A DNA stretch of 64,000 bases from Corallococcus sicarius (GTDB lineage: Bacteria; Myxococcota; Myxococcia; Myxococcales; Myxococcaceae), in NCBI RefSeq assembly GCF_003611735.1, contig NZ_RAWG01000003.1, forward strand, positions 20,958-84,957, written 5' to 3'. The stretch's first letter is position 1. Each line of letters starts with the position of its first letter. Under the pieces are notes generated by a model that saw only the letters and a program-made list of their open reading frames with translations, searched no databases and had not been told where the DNA came from. The position numbers and the translations under genes were made by a program. Below, in pieces: positions 1-8,546 of this stretch.

Positions 1-2220
1 CATTTCTCCGAAAACTACGCGGCCCAGGGGGTGTCCGAACGGGCCAGACCGCTGGTGTTGCGTGCGATAGCCGTCCGGGAAGCGGCCCTCGACAACAATC
101 CTCCCAACGTCGCGGACTCGCTCTTTCAACTGGCGGGTCTCTACCTGGTCCAGGGATGGTTCGCTCGTGCCGAGCTGCTCTATGTCCGCACCCTGGCCCT
201 TCAGGAAGCGACCGTCGGCAAGAACCATCCCCTCGTCGCTGAGACGCTCTACTGTCGGGCTGCGGCCTCCCAACTCCAGGGATTGTACGGTCGCGCCGAG
301 CCGCTCTTCCAGCGCGCGCTCGCCATTCGGGGCGCGACTTCCGGCGAGAACCATCCGCGCAGCGCGGAAGCGCTCAACCACCTCGCGGTGGTCCACCTGG
401 CCCAGCATCGCCTCGCCGAGGCCCTCCCGCTGCTGACCCGCGCGTTCGCCATGTCCGAGCGGCGCCTGCGCCAGGAGACCCTCGGCTTCTCCGAGGTGCA
501 CCTGTCCCGCTTCCTCCAGTTCCTGCGCACCGACGAGGAGCGGCTCTATGCGCTGCTGCGCGCTCATCCCGACGACGCCCGCGTCAGACGCCTGGCCCTT
601 GGCGCTGCCCTGCTCCTCAAAGGCCGCTCCGTGGAGGAAACGGCGGATATCTCCCGGACCCTCTACCGGAGCCTGGGCGCGCAGGACCGTGAAACCTTCG
701 AGAGGCTGGGAGGACTGCGCAGCCAGCTGGCCCAGCTGTCACTCCAGGGCCCCGGTTCACTCTCACAGCCCGCCTACCAGCAGCGCCTCCACGAGCTCTC
801 CGAGCAGGGCGCTGCCCTCGAAGCCGATCTGGCCAGCCGCTCCGCCCCCCTGCGCGCGCTGACCGCGTTGCCGTCCCCCGCCGAGATTGTCGACCGTGTC
901 GCCGCGGCCCTGTCTGGGGACGGCGCGCTCGTCGAGTTCATCACCTACGTGGACCGGCCGCTGGTGCTCAGGCCCCAGAAGCCCGGGTCCACGCGTCCCC
1001 CCTCACTGCGTTACCTGGCGCTGGTGCTCTTCCCTGACTCAACCACCCGCACCCTGGACCTGGGCCCGGCCGAGCCCATCGACTCCGCTGCCTTGCGCCT
1101 GAGAGACGCCCTGGCCAACCGGGATGCCGCCTTCGAAGCCCCCGCCCAGGCGCTCTACCAGCTCGTCTTCCAGCCCCTGCTTCCGTTGCTGGGGGAGACC
1201 CGCCGCCTCTTCCTTTCGCCGGATGGACAGCTGGCGCTGGTGCCCTTTGCCGCCCTCCATGATGGCCACCAGTTCCTCGTGGATGCCTTTGACTTCACCT
1301 ATCTCTCCTCTGGCAAGGACCTGCTGCCTCGTTCCCAGGAGCGCGTGTCCCCAGGCTCGGTGGTCGTCCTCGCAAACCCGGATTTCAACGCGCTGCTCCC
1401 AGCTCCCGCTCACTCCCAGGCAGACGCTCCCACGGGCGCCGAGCGGTCCATTGCCGTTGGGACCTTCTTCTCCACGCTGCCCACGGACGAGGCGCGAAGG
1501 GCCTGGGCCCTGACCCCACTGCCAGGCACCCTTCAGGAGGCCGAGGCCATCCAAAGGCTGCTACCGCAGGCCCAGCTCTTCCTGGGCCCCGAGGCCACCA
1601 AGGAGCGGCTGATGCACCTGCCGACCCCCGGCATCCTCCATCTGGCCACCCACGGCTTCTTCTTGGGCAACGCGCCCGAGTCCACCACCGCTGCCCGCGC
1701 GGTCAAGCAGTTCGGTGCGCTGGGCGAGGACCCCCAGGCCCACAGCCCCGCGGATCCCCTGCTGCGCTCCGGCCTTGTCTTCGCTGGGGCGCGTGCCTCG
1801 GCGTCTTCCGGCTTCAGTCCGGCCTCCTCGCCCGACAGCACGCTGGTGACGGCGCTGGAGCTGGCGGGCCTCGACCTCTGGGGCACCCAACTCGTCGTCC
1901 TGTCCGCGTGCGACACCGGCCGGGGCGACATCAAGCTGGGTCAAGGTGTGTACGGGCTGCGGCGGGCCTTCCTCGTGGCGGGAGCGGAGACGGTGGTGAT
2001 GAGTCTGTGGAAGGTGAACGACGAGACGACGAGCACGCTGATGGAGGCCTACTACCGCAACCTGCTGGCGGGGCAGGGGCGAGCCGCGGCCTTGCGCGAG
2101 GCGATGCGGGAGCTGCGGCGGACCCAATCGCATCCACACGCCTGGGCGCCCTTCATCGCCATGGGGCAAGACGCGCCCCTGCGCTCGCTTGCGTCCAGTT
2201 CCCTGGAAGCGCACCCCTGA
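1..2220 (+). CDS. TPR-CHAT protein (caspase-fold), 5' end missing
   Basis: The frame is open to the first base of the window, so the N-terminus lies outside; the GTG at 31 is only an internal candidate. The visible 740 codons begin with about three TPR units of kinesin-light-chain type (42-residue spacing, recurring NHP), then a helical region, then a C-terminal CHAT domain. The caspase-like dyad is visible: His in HLATHGFF (about 1650) and Cys in LSACDTGRGD (about 1905). In this family CHAT domains are proteases or protease-like effectors linked to TPR or other sensing repeats; the substrate here is unknown. It ends with a normal stop. The next gene points towards it, so it is the last gene of whatever transcript reads in from the left. 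Confidence 0.9.
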   Translation, partial: HFSENYAAQGVSERARPLVLRAIAVREAALDNNPPNVADSLFQLAGLYLVQGWFARAELLYVRTLALQEATVGKNHPLVAETLYCRAAASQLQGLYGRAEPLFQRALAIRGATSGENHPRSAEALNHLAVVHLAQHRLAEALPLLTRAFAMSERRLRQETLGFSEVHLSRFLQFLRTDEERLYALLRAHPDDARVRRLALGAALLLKGRSVEETADISRTLYRSLGAQDRETFERLGGLRSQLAQLSLQGPGSLSQPAYQQRLHELSEQGAALEADLASRSAPLRALTALPSPAEIVDRVAAALSGDGALVEFITYVDRPLVLRPQKPGSTRPPSLRYLALVLFPDSTTRTLDLGPAEPIDSAALRLRDALANRDAAFEAPAQALYQLVFQPLLPLLGETRRLFLSPDGQLALVPFAALHDGHQFLVDAFDFTYLSSGKDLLPRSQERVSPGSVVVLANPDFNALLPAPAHSQADAPTGAERSIAVGTFFSTLPTDEARRAWALTPLPGTLQEAEAIQRLLPQAQLFLGPEATKERLMHLPTPGILHLATHGFFLGNAPESTTAARAVKQFGALGEDPQAHSPADPLLRSGLVFAGARASASSGFSPASSPDSTLVTALELAGLDLWGTQLVVLSACDTGRGDIKLGQGVYGLRRAFLVAGAETVVMSLWKVNDETTSTLMEAYYRNLLAGQGRAAALREAMRELRRTQSHPHAWAPFIAMGQDAPLRSLASSSLEAHP

Positions 2221-2323
2221 TGGGATTGTCGAGTCCGGCTTCCGCCTGCTGCTGGCTCGCCAGGAGCGGCGCTACGGCCGCGTCCTGTAAAGACAATCGA
2301 TAACAGCCCTGGAGGCGTGACCC

Positions 2324-3352
2324 CTACCGGTCAGGCTTTGCCATGGGGCTCTCGGGAGTGGCGGCATCCTTCGGGGGACGGGGTGCCTTGGGAGGCGCCT
2401 TCTTCTCGTCCGCCAACCCGGCGACCCGCTTCACGACGCCGAGGAAGAACGGCTCGGAGAAGCCCGCGAGGAAGCCGAAGACGGTGTGGTGCTGCCAGGT
2501 GAAGGACTCCACGTCGAGGTTCGCCACCTTGATGAGACCGCTCGTCAGGACGGCGAACAGCAGCATCGCGGCGGTCGCGCCAACGAACGGCTGCGCGGTC
2601 AACACGGGCCAGAAGGCGCGGAGCTGCCGGATGCTCATGATTTCGTCCCGCAGCGTGTAGACACCTCCCAGGACCGACCCCAGGGCCCCGGCCGCCATCG
2701 CAGTCAGGAGAAAGGTGTTCACGGGGCAGGCAAAGGGCTTCCCCTCCCAGACCGTCATCACGCCCGCCAGGCCGAGCACCACGCCGAGCACGGCCGTCAC
2801 CGCGAAGAAGTAGTTCGCGCGGAGCTGCTCATTCGCGCGGTCATGTCGCCAGGAATCCATCCGCTGCTGGTAGAGCGAGGCGAGCCGGTCGATGATCACC
2901 TCTCGCCCTCGTGCCGGGAGTGCTTCGCCCGTCTTCTCGGTCGCGGCGCGCTGCTCTTGGAACCCCTTCAGCTCCGCTTCCCCTTCGAGCAGCGAGGACA
3001 GGTGCGCGTCCGGCGCGAAGTAGAGCAATGCGATCTTCAACTCCTCGGCGGCATCCCAGGCCGCGTCGCGGCCCAGTTTGTCGGTGATGCGTTGGAGAAC
3101 GGAGGTGATCGCGAGGACGGGCTGTGGCGGCCTGTAGATGGCGGCTCCGAGTTCCAGATACACCCGGAGTTCGACGAGGCGTGAGGAGACCCGTGAGAAC
3201 GCCTTCACGAGCTCCGGGTCCTTCTTCTTGAGCCACGGCACCTTCCAGGGATTGGCGAAGAAGGTGCTCACCCTTTTCTCCGTCTCACCGATCTCTCGGA
3301 ACAGGTCGTTCGTGTTGCTGGACGAGGACTGCGCACTGGTGACGGGCTCCAT
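2324..3352 (-). CDS. Predicted four-helix membrane protein
   Basis: Not assignable to a named family. The protein (342 aa) has a soluble, charged N-terminal half of about 170 residues rich in helical sequence. Four hydrophobic segments follow: near ANYFFAVTAVLGVVLGLAG, NTFLLTAMAAGALGSVLGG, FVGATAAMLLFAVLTSGL and HTVFGFLAGFSEPFFLG. It then has a short basic, proline-rich tail. I chose the ATG at 3352 (MEPVTSAQ) over an upstream start at 3388 because GGAGG sits six bases before it. It converges on the CHAT gene and is followed upstream by an unrelated monooxygenase on the same strand. A cytosolic domain tethered to the inner membrane is the most that can be inferred. Confidence 0.8.
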   Translation of the reverse strand: MEPVTSAQSSSSNTNDLFREIGETEKRVSTFFANPWKVPWLKKKDPELVKAFSRVSSRLVELRVYLELGAAIYRPPQPVLAITSVLQRITDKLGRDAAWDAAEELKIALLYFAPDAHLSSLLEGEAELKGFQEQRAATEKTGEALPARGREVIIDRLASLYQQRMDSWRHDRANEQLRANYFFAVTAVLGVVLGLAGVMTVWEGKPFACPVNTFLLTAMAAGALGSVLGGVYTLRDEIMSIRQLRAFWPVLTAQPFVGATAAMLLFAVLTSGLIKVANLDVESFTWQHHTVFGFLAGFSEPFFLGVVKRVAGLADEKKAPPKAPRPPKDAATPESPMAKPDR

Positions 3353-3484
3353 GGCAAGCCTCCGACAAGCAGACAACCTGACGAGCATAGGACGGATGGG
3401 GCCCGGATGGACTGCGACTCCCGGGCAATCACTCGCGCGGGTCAGCTCCTCCTTGCGAGTGGATGCAGGGCGAGGCTCCTGCCA

Positions 3485-4714
3485 CTACCCGCCGGAATTT
3501 GCGGGAGCGTCGCTGCGCGCGAATGGGGCGAGGTAGCGCGGCTCCACGGCCGTCACGCCCCCCGCGCCCTGCATCTTCTTGCCCGCGAGCTTCATCACCG
3601 CGCCCAGGACGGTGAACATCAGGTGCAGCACGCCGAGCGGCTTGAGCACCATCTGCCCCGCGCGCGTCTGGCCTGCCTGGACGCGGTCGACCTCGGGCTG
3701 GCGCTCCGCCTGGATCCGCTCGAAGACCGCGGCATCCAGCGGGCGCTCCGCCTGAAGAGCATCCAACAGGTGGTTGGCGGCCACGAACGTGTCACGGAGG
3801 GCGAGGTTCAACCCCTGTCCGCCGGACGGCGACAGGGTGTGCGCCGCGTCTCCGAGGAAGAGGACGCCCGGCGCGTGCCAGCGGCGCACGCGGTCGACGA
3901 TGATCTTCAGCACCTGCCAGTCCGTGTGCTCGTCGAGTTTGCGCTCCACGTGGGGCCGGAGCGTCTCCGGCAGCGTGGGCAGCAGCCGGCGCCGCAGCTC
4001 CGGGAGGTCCTTGCGCAGCCGGTTGAGGTCGCCCGGCTCGCTGTAGGCCAGGTGCAGCCGGTGGTTCGTGGAGGGCTGGAAGACGACGACGAGCCCCTTG
4101 CCGAACATGTGGACCTGGAGCGATTCGGGCAGCGCCTCCGGTGCGTCGGAGAGGTCGAAGCGCAGCCAGAGCGCATCGGCGGTCGTCTCGAACGACTCGG
4201 TCTCCAGGCCGCAGGACCTGCGCAGGTGGCTGTTGCGTCCGTTGCAGACGATGAAGAGGTCCCCGTCGACGCGGCCCTCCACACCGTCGCGGCGGGTTTT
4301 CATCGCGACGACGCGCCCGTCCTCCTGGACGGCGTCGAGCACGGTGGTGCCGAAGTCCAGCTGGTAGTGGGGATGGCGTGAGCACAGCTCGTGGAGCAGC
4401 GCGAGCATCCCGGGCTGTGACACCACGGCCCCGCGCTCCTGGGGACCGGGCACGCGGACCGTGCGGTGCTTGCCCGCGTACATGCGGCGCTCGATGTCTG
4501 GCAATGCCAGTCCGCGTTCAATCAGCACGGAGAAGAGCCCCGCCTGCTGGAGCGCTTCGACGACGGACGCCTGCAGGAGCTCGCCGCGGAACTCGCGCTC
4601 GAAGTCGGGGTGGCGCTCCAGGACGCGGACCGGAACGCCGTTCGAGACGAGCTGGTAGGCGAGGACCATGCCGGCGGGTCCACCGCCAACGATGACGATG
4701 CGAGGGGGCTTCAT
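3485..4714 (-). CDS. FAD-dependent aromatic-hydroxylase-type monooxygenase
   Basis: 409 aa, the usual length for the p-hydroxybenzoate hydroxylase / UbiH group. The N-terminus carries the Rossmann ADP-binding motif IVIVGGGPAGMVLAYQLVS followed by the acidic end of beta2 (LERHPDFERE). The second FAD motif, FLGDAAHTLSPSGGQGLN, lies near residue 285. The family uses NAD(P)H and oxygen to hydroxylate aromatic or polyketide substrates; the substrate is not evident. The start is the ATG at 4714 directly before the Rossmann strand; the frame stays open upstream, but that extension is low-complexity and reads like non-coding sequence. A small divergent gene begins 79 bp away. No partner genes for a pathway are adjacent. 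Confidence 0.9.
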   Translation of the reverse strand: MKPPRIVIVGGGPAGMVLAYQLVSNGVPVRVLERHPDFEREFRGELLQASVVEALQQAGLFSVLIERGLALPDIERRMYAGKHRTVRVPGPQERGAVVSQPGMLALLHELCSRHPHYQLDFGTTVLDAVQEDGRVVAMKTRRDGVEGRVDGDLFIVCNGRNSHLRRSCGLETESFETTADALWLRFDLSDAPEALPESLQVHMFGKGLVVVFQPSTNHRLHLAYSEPGDLNRLRKDLPELRRRLLPTLPETLRPHVERKLDEHTDWQVLKIIVDRVRRWHAPGVLFLGDAAHTLSPSGGQGLNLALRDTFVAANHLLDALQAERPLDAAVFERIQAERQPEVDRVQAGQTRAGQMVLKPLGVLHLMFTVLGAVMKLAGKKMQGAGGVTAVEPRYLAPFARSDAPANSGG

Positions 4715-4793
4715 GGCGGCCCTTCTACCGGACTCCCGCTGGACGCGTGAGTGGGGGTACTGCCTGCCTCCTGGCTGGAGGTATGCTGGGGCC

Positions 4794-5012
4794 ATGGTGC
4801 TCCTGACCGACCATTCCGGACTGCCGCCCGCGCAGCGCGCCGCGCTGGAGCGGGAGCTTGCGCCGCTGACCCTGCTCCAGGACGTGGTGCGCTGGGGCTT
4901 CGCGCACAGGCCTCCGCGCGACGTGGCGGCGGTCGTCGTCCAGGACGAGTTCACGCACGACGTGGTGGTGCCCTGGGAGGGCGAGCGGTACCTCGTCTTC
5001 GACACCACCTGA
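4794..5012 (+). CDS. Small conserved-looking hypothetical protein
   Basis: 72 residues starting MVLLTDHSGLPPAQRAALE and ending YLVFDTT. Composition is normal for a soluble protein, codon third positions are strongly G/C like the neighbours, and a GGAGG lies about 13 bases upstream of the ATG at 4794. I do not recognise a domain. It is divergent from the monooxygenase and is followed after 9 bp by a second short frame with coding character, so the two may form a pair. It could also be the N-terminal part of a longer ancestral gene split by the stop at 5010-5012. Confidence 0.55.
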   Translation: MVLLTDHSGLPPAQRAALERELAPLTLLQDVVRWGFAHRPPRDVAAVVVQDEFTHDVVVPWEGERYLVFDTT

Positions 5013-5021
5013 CTCGGCGGG

Positions 5022-5180
5022 GTGACCGCGGTCTCCGTGTGGGACCATCCGCCAACCGCCGATGAACTCCTGGACGCCCGGCTCGCCGCGGGGTGGGCGC
5101 CCACGCCGACGAGCACCGTCGACGGGGAGGTCATCCTCGGCCATGCCGCGTGTCGGATTCCCCGACCGTCAGCGCCCTGA
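5022..5180 (+). CDS. Possible very small protein or 3' remnant
   Basis: GTG-started frame of 52 residues (VTAVSVWDHPPTADELLDAR and onwards, ending in RIPRPSAP). It lies in a 252-bp stretch that otherwise has no gene. Third-position G/C is high and the peptide is balanced in composition, which argues for real or formerly real coding sequence. It starts 9 bp after the preceding small gene. No family recognised; chance remains a real possibility. Confidence 0.35.
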   Translation: MTAVSVWDHPPTADELLDARLAAGWAPTPTSTVDGEVILGHAACRIPRPSAP

Positions 5181-5264
5181 GTCCCCCGCGCCTGTCTCCG
5201 GGGAGGTGAGGGACAGGGCAGGGTGGGAACGTTGGGTCGGGGCGCTTCTCTTGCGAGGTCTGCC

Positions 5265-6881
5265 ATGACAATCCCTCTCCGGACGCTGTTGGCCATCCTG
5301 GTGCTCCAGCTCCTCCCCGGCTGCGAGGACACACCCCCGCGCCCCTCCTTCGACGCGGGGACCCCGGACGCCGGCCTCTATGTCTGGGACGGCACGTACA
5401 CCGAACTGGAGGAGCACGGAGACTGGGTGGACCGGGGCCCCTTCGCGCCGTGCGGCTTCGATTCGCGGGACGCGTCCGCCACCGCCTGCGAGGAGTTGCC
5501 CCGCTTCGATGTCTCGAAGTGCGACCCGGCCGCCCTCGCCATGCTCCCCCAGGAGGGCATCTATCTGGCCAACACCCGGTCCGAGCGACGCCTGGAGGAC
5601 GGCGGCGTCCGGGTCTCCAGTGGCCCCGTCGGCTTCCAGCTCCGCGACGACGGTGGCACGAGCACGCTGTTCGACGAGCCGCTCCGCTTCCGCGACACGC
5701 AGGACGGGCGCTTCTCCCTCATCGGGACGAACACGCGCACCAGCCTCGTCATGGCCCTGGTGGGCTGCCAGACGCCCGCGCCGGACGTCATCACCGGCTG
5801 CTTCGCCTCCTGTCGCCGGGGGACGCTGTCGCAGCACGGCACCTTCGAGGCCCACCGCGTCGCCCACCAGGCGGGCGAGCCCGAGTCCTCTGGAGGGCTG
5901 ACGCTGCTCTCGGAGCGTCACGTCGCGCAGGGGCACGCCGTGGATGTCTATGTCACCCGGGGCCACGCCTACGTCGTCTCAATGCCGTACCAGGGCCGAG
6001 AAGGCGGGCTCACCGTCTTCGACGTGCGCGACCCGAAGAATCCCATCCTCACGGCGTCCATCAGCCTGCCCGGGGAAAAACTCTGGAACGGTGTCTGGGC
6101 CTGGGAAAATGCCCTCTACGTGGCCAGCAGCATCCAGGGCGTGCTCGTCTACGACCTCTCCAACCCCGCGCAGCCTGCCTTCGTGCGAAGCCTGCCGACG
6201 GGGACCTTTGGCGCCCACACGGTGCTCGTCGACGGCGGGCGGCTCTACGCCATGGTCCCCAACACCGGCACCTACGTCTACGACGTGTCCCAGCCGCTGG
6301 CGCCCGTGCTGCGCACCGTCATCACCATCCCCGGGGACTTCGACTCCGGGGGGCCGCATGACGCGTTCGTGTATGAGAACCGGCTGTACATCAGCAACGC
6401 CTTTGGCGGCTACGGCGTGATGGATGTCACCGACCTGGACGACGTGCGCTACCTGGGCCTGTACCCGCGTCCAAACTTCGGCTTCGCGCACCACAGCGCG
6501 GTGGGGACCTTCGCCGGACGCACCCTCGCCTTCGAAGGGGGAGAGTTCCACAGCTCCCACCTGCGCGTGCTCGACGTCACCGACCCGGCGCGCATCGTGA
6601 AGCTGGGCGAGTTCCGGATGCGGCCCGTCACGTCCATCCACAACCTCATCCTGCGCGGCACCCGCCTCTACGTGGCCTGGTACCACGAGGGCCTGCGGGT
6701 GCTGGACGTGTCCAATCCCACGCGGCCCACGCAGCTGGCTCATTACAACACCTTCCGGGAGAGCGACCCGTCCCGGGGCGACAGCCTCTTCGAGGGCGTC
6801 TTCGGCGTCCGCGTCCCCGGCGACGGCCACGTGTACGTCGTGGACTCGTCGCGGGGCCTGCTCATCTTCAACGAGCTGTGA
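5265..6881 (+). CDS. LVIVD-repeat lipoprotein (beta-propeller)
   Basis: 538 aa. The ATG at 5265 opens a lipoprotein signal, MTIPLRTLLAILVLQLLPGC, with the lipobox Cys at residue 20. From about residue 220 there is a series of LVIVD-type repeats, each with a blade such as VYVTRGHAYVVSMPYQGREG or LYISNAFGGYGVMDVTD and a following 'D.(S/T)NP..P' turn. These build a beta-propeller on the cell surface or periplasmic face of the envelope. An Asp/Gly-rich linker follows the Cys, common for exported lipoproteins in this group. Function unknown; such propellers usually bind partners or polysaccharide. It ends 18 bp before the convergent argO. Confidence 0.85.
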   Translation: MTIPLRTLLAILVLQLLPGCEDTPPRPSFDAGTPDAGLYVWDGTYTELEEHGDWVDRGPFAPCGFDSRDASATACEELPRFDVSKCDPAALAMLPQEGIYLANTRSERRLEDGGVRVSSGPVGFQLRDDGGTSTLFDEPLRFRDTQDGRFSLIGTNTRTSLVMALVGCQTPAPDVITGCFASCRRGTLSQHGTFEAHRVAHQAGEPESSGGLTLLSERHVAQGHAVDVYVTRGHAYVVSMPYQGREGGLTVFDVRDPKNPILTASISLPGEKLWNGVWAWENALYVASSIQGVLVYDLSNPAQPAFVRSLPTGTFGAHTVLVDGGRLYAMVPNTGTYVYDVSQPLAPVLRTVITIPGDFDSGGPHDAFVYENRLYISNAFGGYGVMDVTDLDDVRYLGLYPRPNFGFAHHSAVGTFAGRTLAFEGGEFHSSHLRVLDVTDPARIVKLGEFRMRPVTSIHNLILRGTRLYVAWYHEGLRVLDVSNPTRPTQLAHYNTFRESDPSRGDSLFEGVFGVRVPGDGHVYVVDSSRGLLIFNEL

Positions 6882-6899
6882 GCGCTCGGGCCCGCCGCG

Positions 6900-7508
6900 T
6901 CAGACCAGGAGCGAGACAGCCAGCGCCAGCATGACCAGCCCGATGATGCCATCCAGAATCCTCCAGGCGAGGGGTCGGGCGAAGAGCGGCGCGAGATACC
7001 GCGCGCCGAAGCCCAGGCTGCTGAACCACGCGCAGCTGGCGACGGCGGCCCCGGCGCCGAAGAGCGGCGCGCCGTGGCCTCCTTCCCGCGCCGCGACGGA
7101 ACCCAGGAGCACGACGGTGTCCAGGTAGACGTGGGGGTTGAGGAAGGTGAGCGCCAGGGCCGTGCGCAGCGCGCGCCCCGAGCTCGCCTCCCGCCCGCCT
7201 GCGGCCTCCAGCGCCGCGCGGGCAGGGCGGAGCGCACGCAAGAGCGACGTCACGCCGAACCAGGCCACGTAGGCGGCGCCGCACCACGTGGTCACCAGGA
7301 CGAGCCACGGGAGCTTCGTGATGAGCTGCCCCATGCCCGCGACGCCCGCGGCGATGAGGAGCACGTCTCCGGCCACGCAGACGCCGACGACCAGGGGGAC
7401 GTGCGCGCGCAGCAGGCCCTGCCTCAGGACGAAGGCGTTCTGGGCTCCGATGGCCATGATGAGTGAGGCGCCCAGCCCGGCCCCTCGCAGAAGTGGTGAC
7501 AGCTCCAT
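6900..7508 (-). CDS. argO: LysE/ArgO-family basic amino acid exporter
   Basis: 202 aa, close to the length of E. coli ArgO. Six hydrophobic segments are visible. The family signature near the N-terminus, IMAIGAQNAFVLRQGLL, is intact, and the TFLNPHVYLDTVVLLG segment typical of LysE/ArgO is near residue 125. The protein exports arginine, lysine or toxic analogues across the inner membrane. The start at 7508 (MELSPLL) has GGAGGG five bases upstream; the longer form from 7532 is less likely. It is divergently paired with an ArgP-type LysR regulator across a 108-bp gap, the classical argP-argO arrangement, so transcription is probably controlled by that neighbour and by intracellular arginine/lysine. 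Confidence 0.92.
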   Translation of the reverse strand: MELSPLLRGAGLGASLIMAIGAQNAFVLRQGLLRAHVPLVVGVCVAGDVLLIAAGVAGMGQLITKLPWLVLVTTWCGAAYVAWFGVTSLLRALRPARAALEAAGGREASSGRALRTALALTFLNPHVYLDTVVLLGSVAAREGGHGAPLFGAGAAVASCAWFSSLGFGARYLAPLFARPLAWRILDGIIGLVMLALAVSLLV

Positions 7509-7580
7509 GACGACCCTCCGGGTGACGCACACTTCGCGCCCCCACTCGGCAAGGTGCCCGCAGGCGGGTATGTAGGGGAG

Positions 7581-7616
7581 CTAAACTTCCTGAACCGGAT
7601 GAAGGAACGCTAAACC
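7581..7616. promoter_or_regulatory. Candidate ArgP operator next to argP start
   Basis: TTCCT at 7587-7591 and AGGAA at 7603-7607 form an inverted repeat around an 11-base centre, flanked by two copies of CTAAAC (7581-7586 and 7610-7615). LysR-type regulators bind imperfect dyads of this size in divergent promoters. Position in the argO/argP gap supports the call; no consensus was tested. Confidence 0.35.
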
Positions 7617-8525
7617 ATGCTCGACTACCCGCTGCTGGAGGCGTTGGCGGCCGTTGTGCGAGAGGGGTCCTTCGAGCGCGCCGCCCGGGTGCTCCACGTC
7701 ACGCCGTCGGCCGTCTCCCAGCGCGTCAAGCTCCTGGAGGAGCGCCTGGGTCAGGTGCTGGTCGTGCGGGCGCAGCCCTGCCGCCCCACTGCGACGGGTG
7801 CGGTGCTCTGCGGGCACGCCGAGCAGGTCGCGCTGCTGGAGCACGAGCTGCGCACCCGCCTCCCGGAGGTGGGGACGTCCCCGGGCCCTCGCCCCACGCT
7901 GCGCCTGGCGGCCAACGCCGACAGCGTCGCGACCTGGCTCGTGCGCGCGCTGGCGGACTTCACCTCGCGACACGACGTGCTCTTCGACCTGGCCGTGGAC
8001 GACGAGACGCACACCGCGGAGCTGCTGCGGTCGGGCTCGGTGCTCGGTGCGGTGACGTCACAGGCCGAGCCCGTCCAGGGTTGCCGCGCGACGCGCCTGG
8101 GGGCGCTGCGGTACCTGGCGACCTGCTCCCCCGACTTCCACCGGCGCCACTTCGGCTCGGGCGTGACGGGGGCGGCCCTCGCCGGCGCGCCGTGCCTGCG
8201 CTTCGACACCAAGGACGCGCTCCAGCGCACCTTCCTGCGCCGGCTGACGCGCACGCAGGTCGAGCCGCCGACCCACTGGCTGCCCAGCCCGCACGGCTTC
8301 GTGGACGCCTGCCGCGAGGGGATGGGCTGGGGGATGAACCCCGAGCCCCTCATCCGCGAGGAGCTGCGCGCGGGGAGGCTCGTCGAGCTCGCGGCGGGCC
8401 GACACCTGGACGTGGTGCTGTACTGGCAACAGGGGCGACTGGCGTCCCCCCTCGCGGAGGAGCTGTCGCGGACGCTCCAGGCGGCCGCCCGCGCCTCCCT
8501 CAAGGCCGTCCGCGCCGTCAGGTGA
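7617..8525 (+). CDS. argP: LysR-type regulator, ArgP (IciA) family
   Basis: 302 aa. The N-terminal winged helix-turn-helix begins LLEALAAVVREGSFERAARV and continues VTPSAVSQRVKLLEERLGQ; the next stretch, VVRAQPCRPTATG, is the ArgP-type continuation of that wing. The rest is a LysR substrate-binding domain. ArgP binds lysine or arginine and activates the exporter gene argO. The divergent LysE-family gene directly next door strongly supports the assignment. The ATG at 7617 is used. It converges on an AraC-type regulator 21 bp downstream. Confidence 0.92.
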   Translation: MLDYPLLEALAAVVREGSFERAARVLHVTPSAVSQRVKLLEERLGQVLVVRAQPCRPTATGAVLCGHAEQVALLEHELRTRLPEVGTSPGPRPTLRLAANADSVATWLVRALADFTSRHDVLFDLAVDDETHTAELLRSGSVLGAVTSQAEPVQGCRATRLGALRYLATCSPDFHRRHFGSGVTGAALAGAPCLRFDTKDALQRTFLRRLTRTQVEPPTHWLPSPHGFVDACREGMGWGMNPEPLIREELRAGRLVELAAGRHLDVVLYWQQGRLASPLAEELSRTLQAAARASLKAVRAVR

Positions 8526-8546
8526 TCGAGGTTTGAGAACCCGGGT

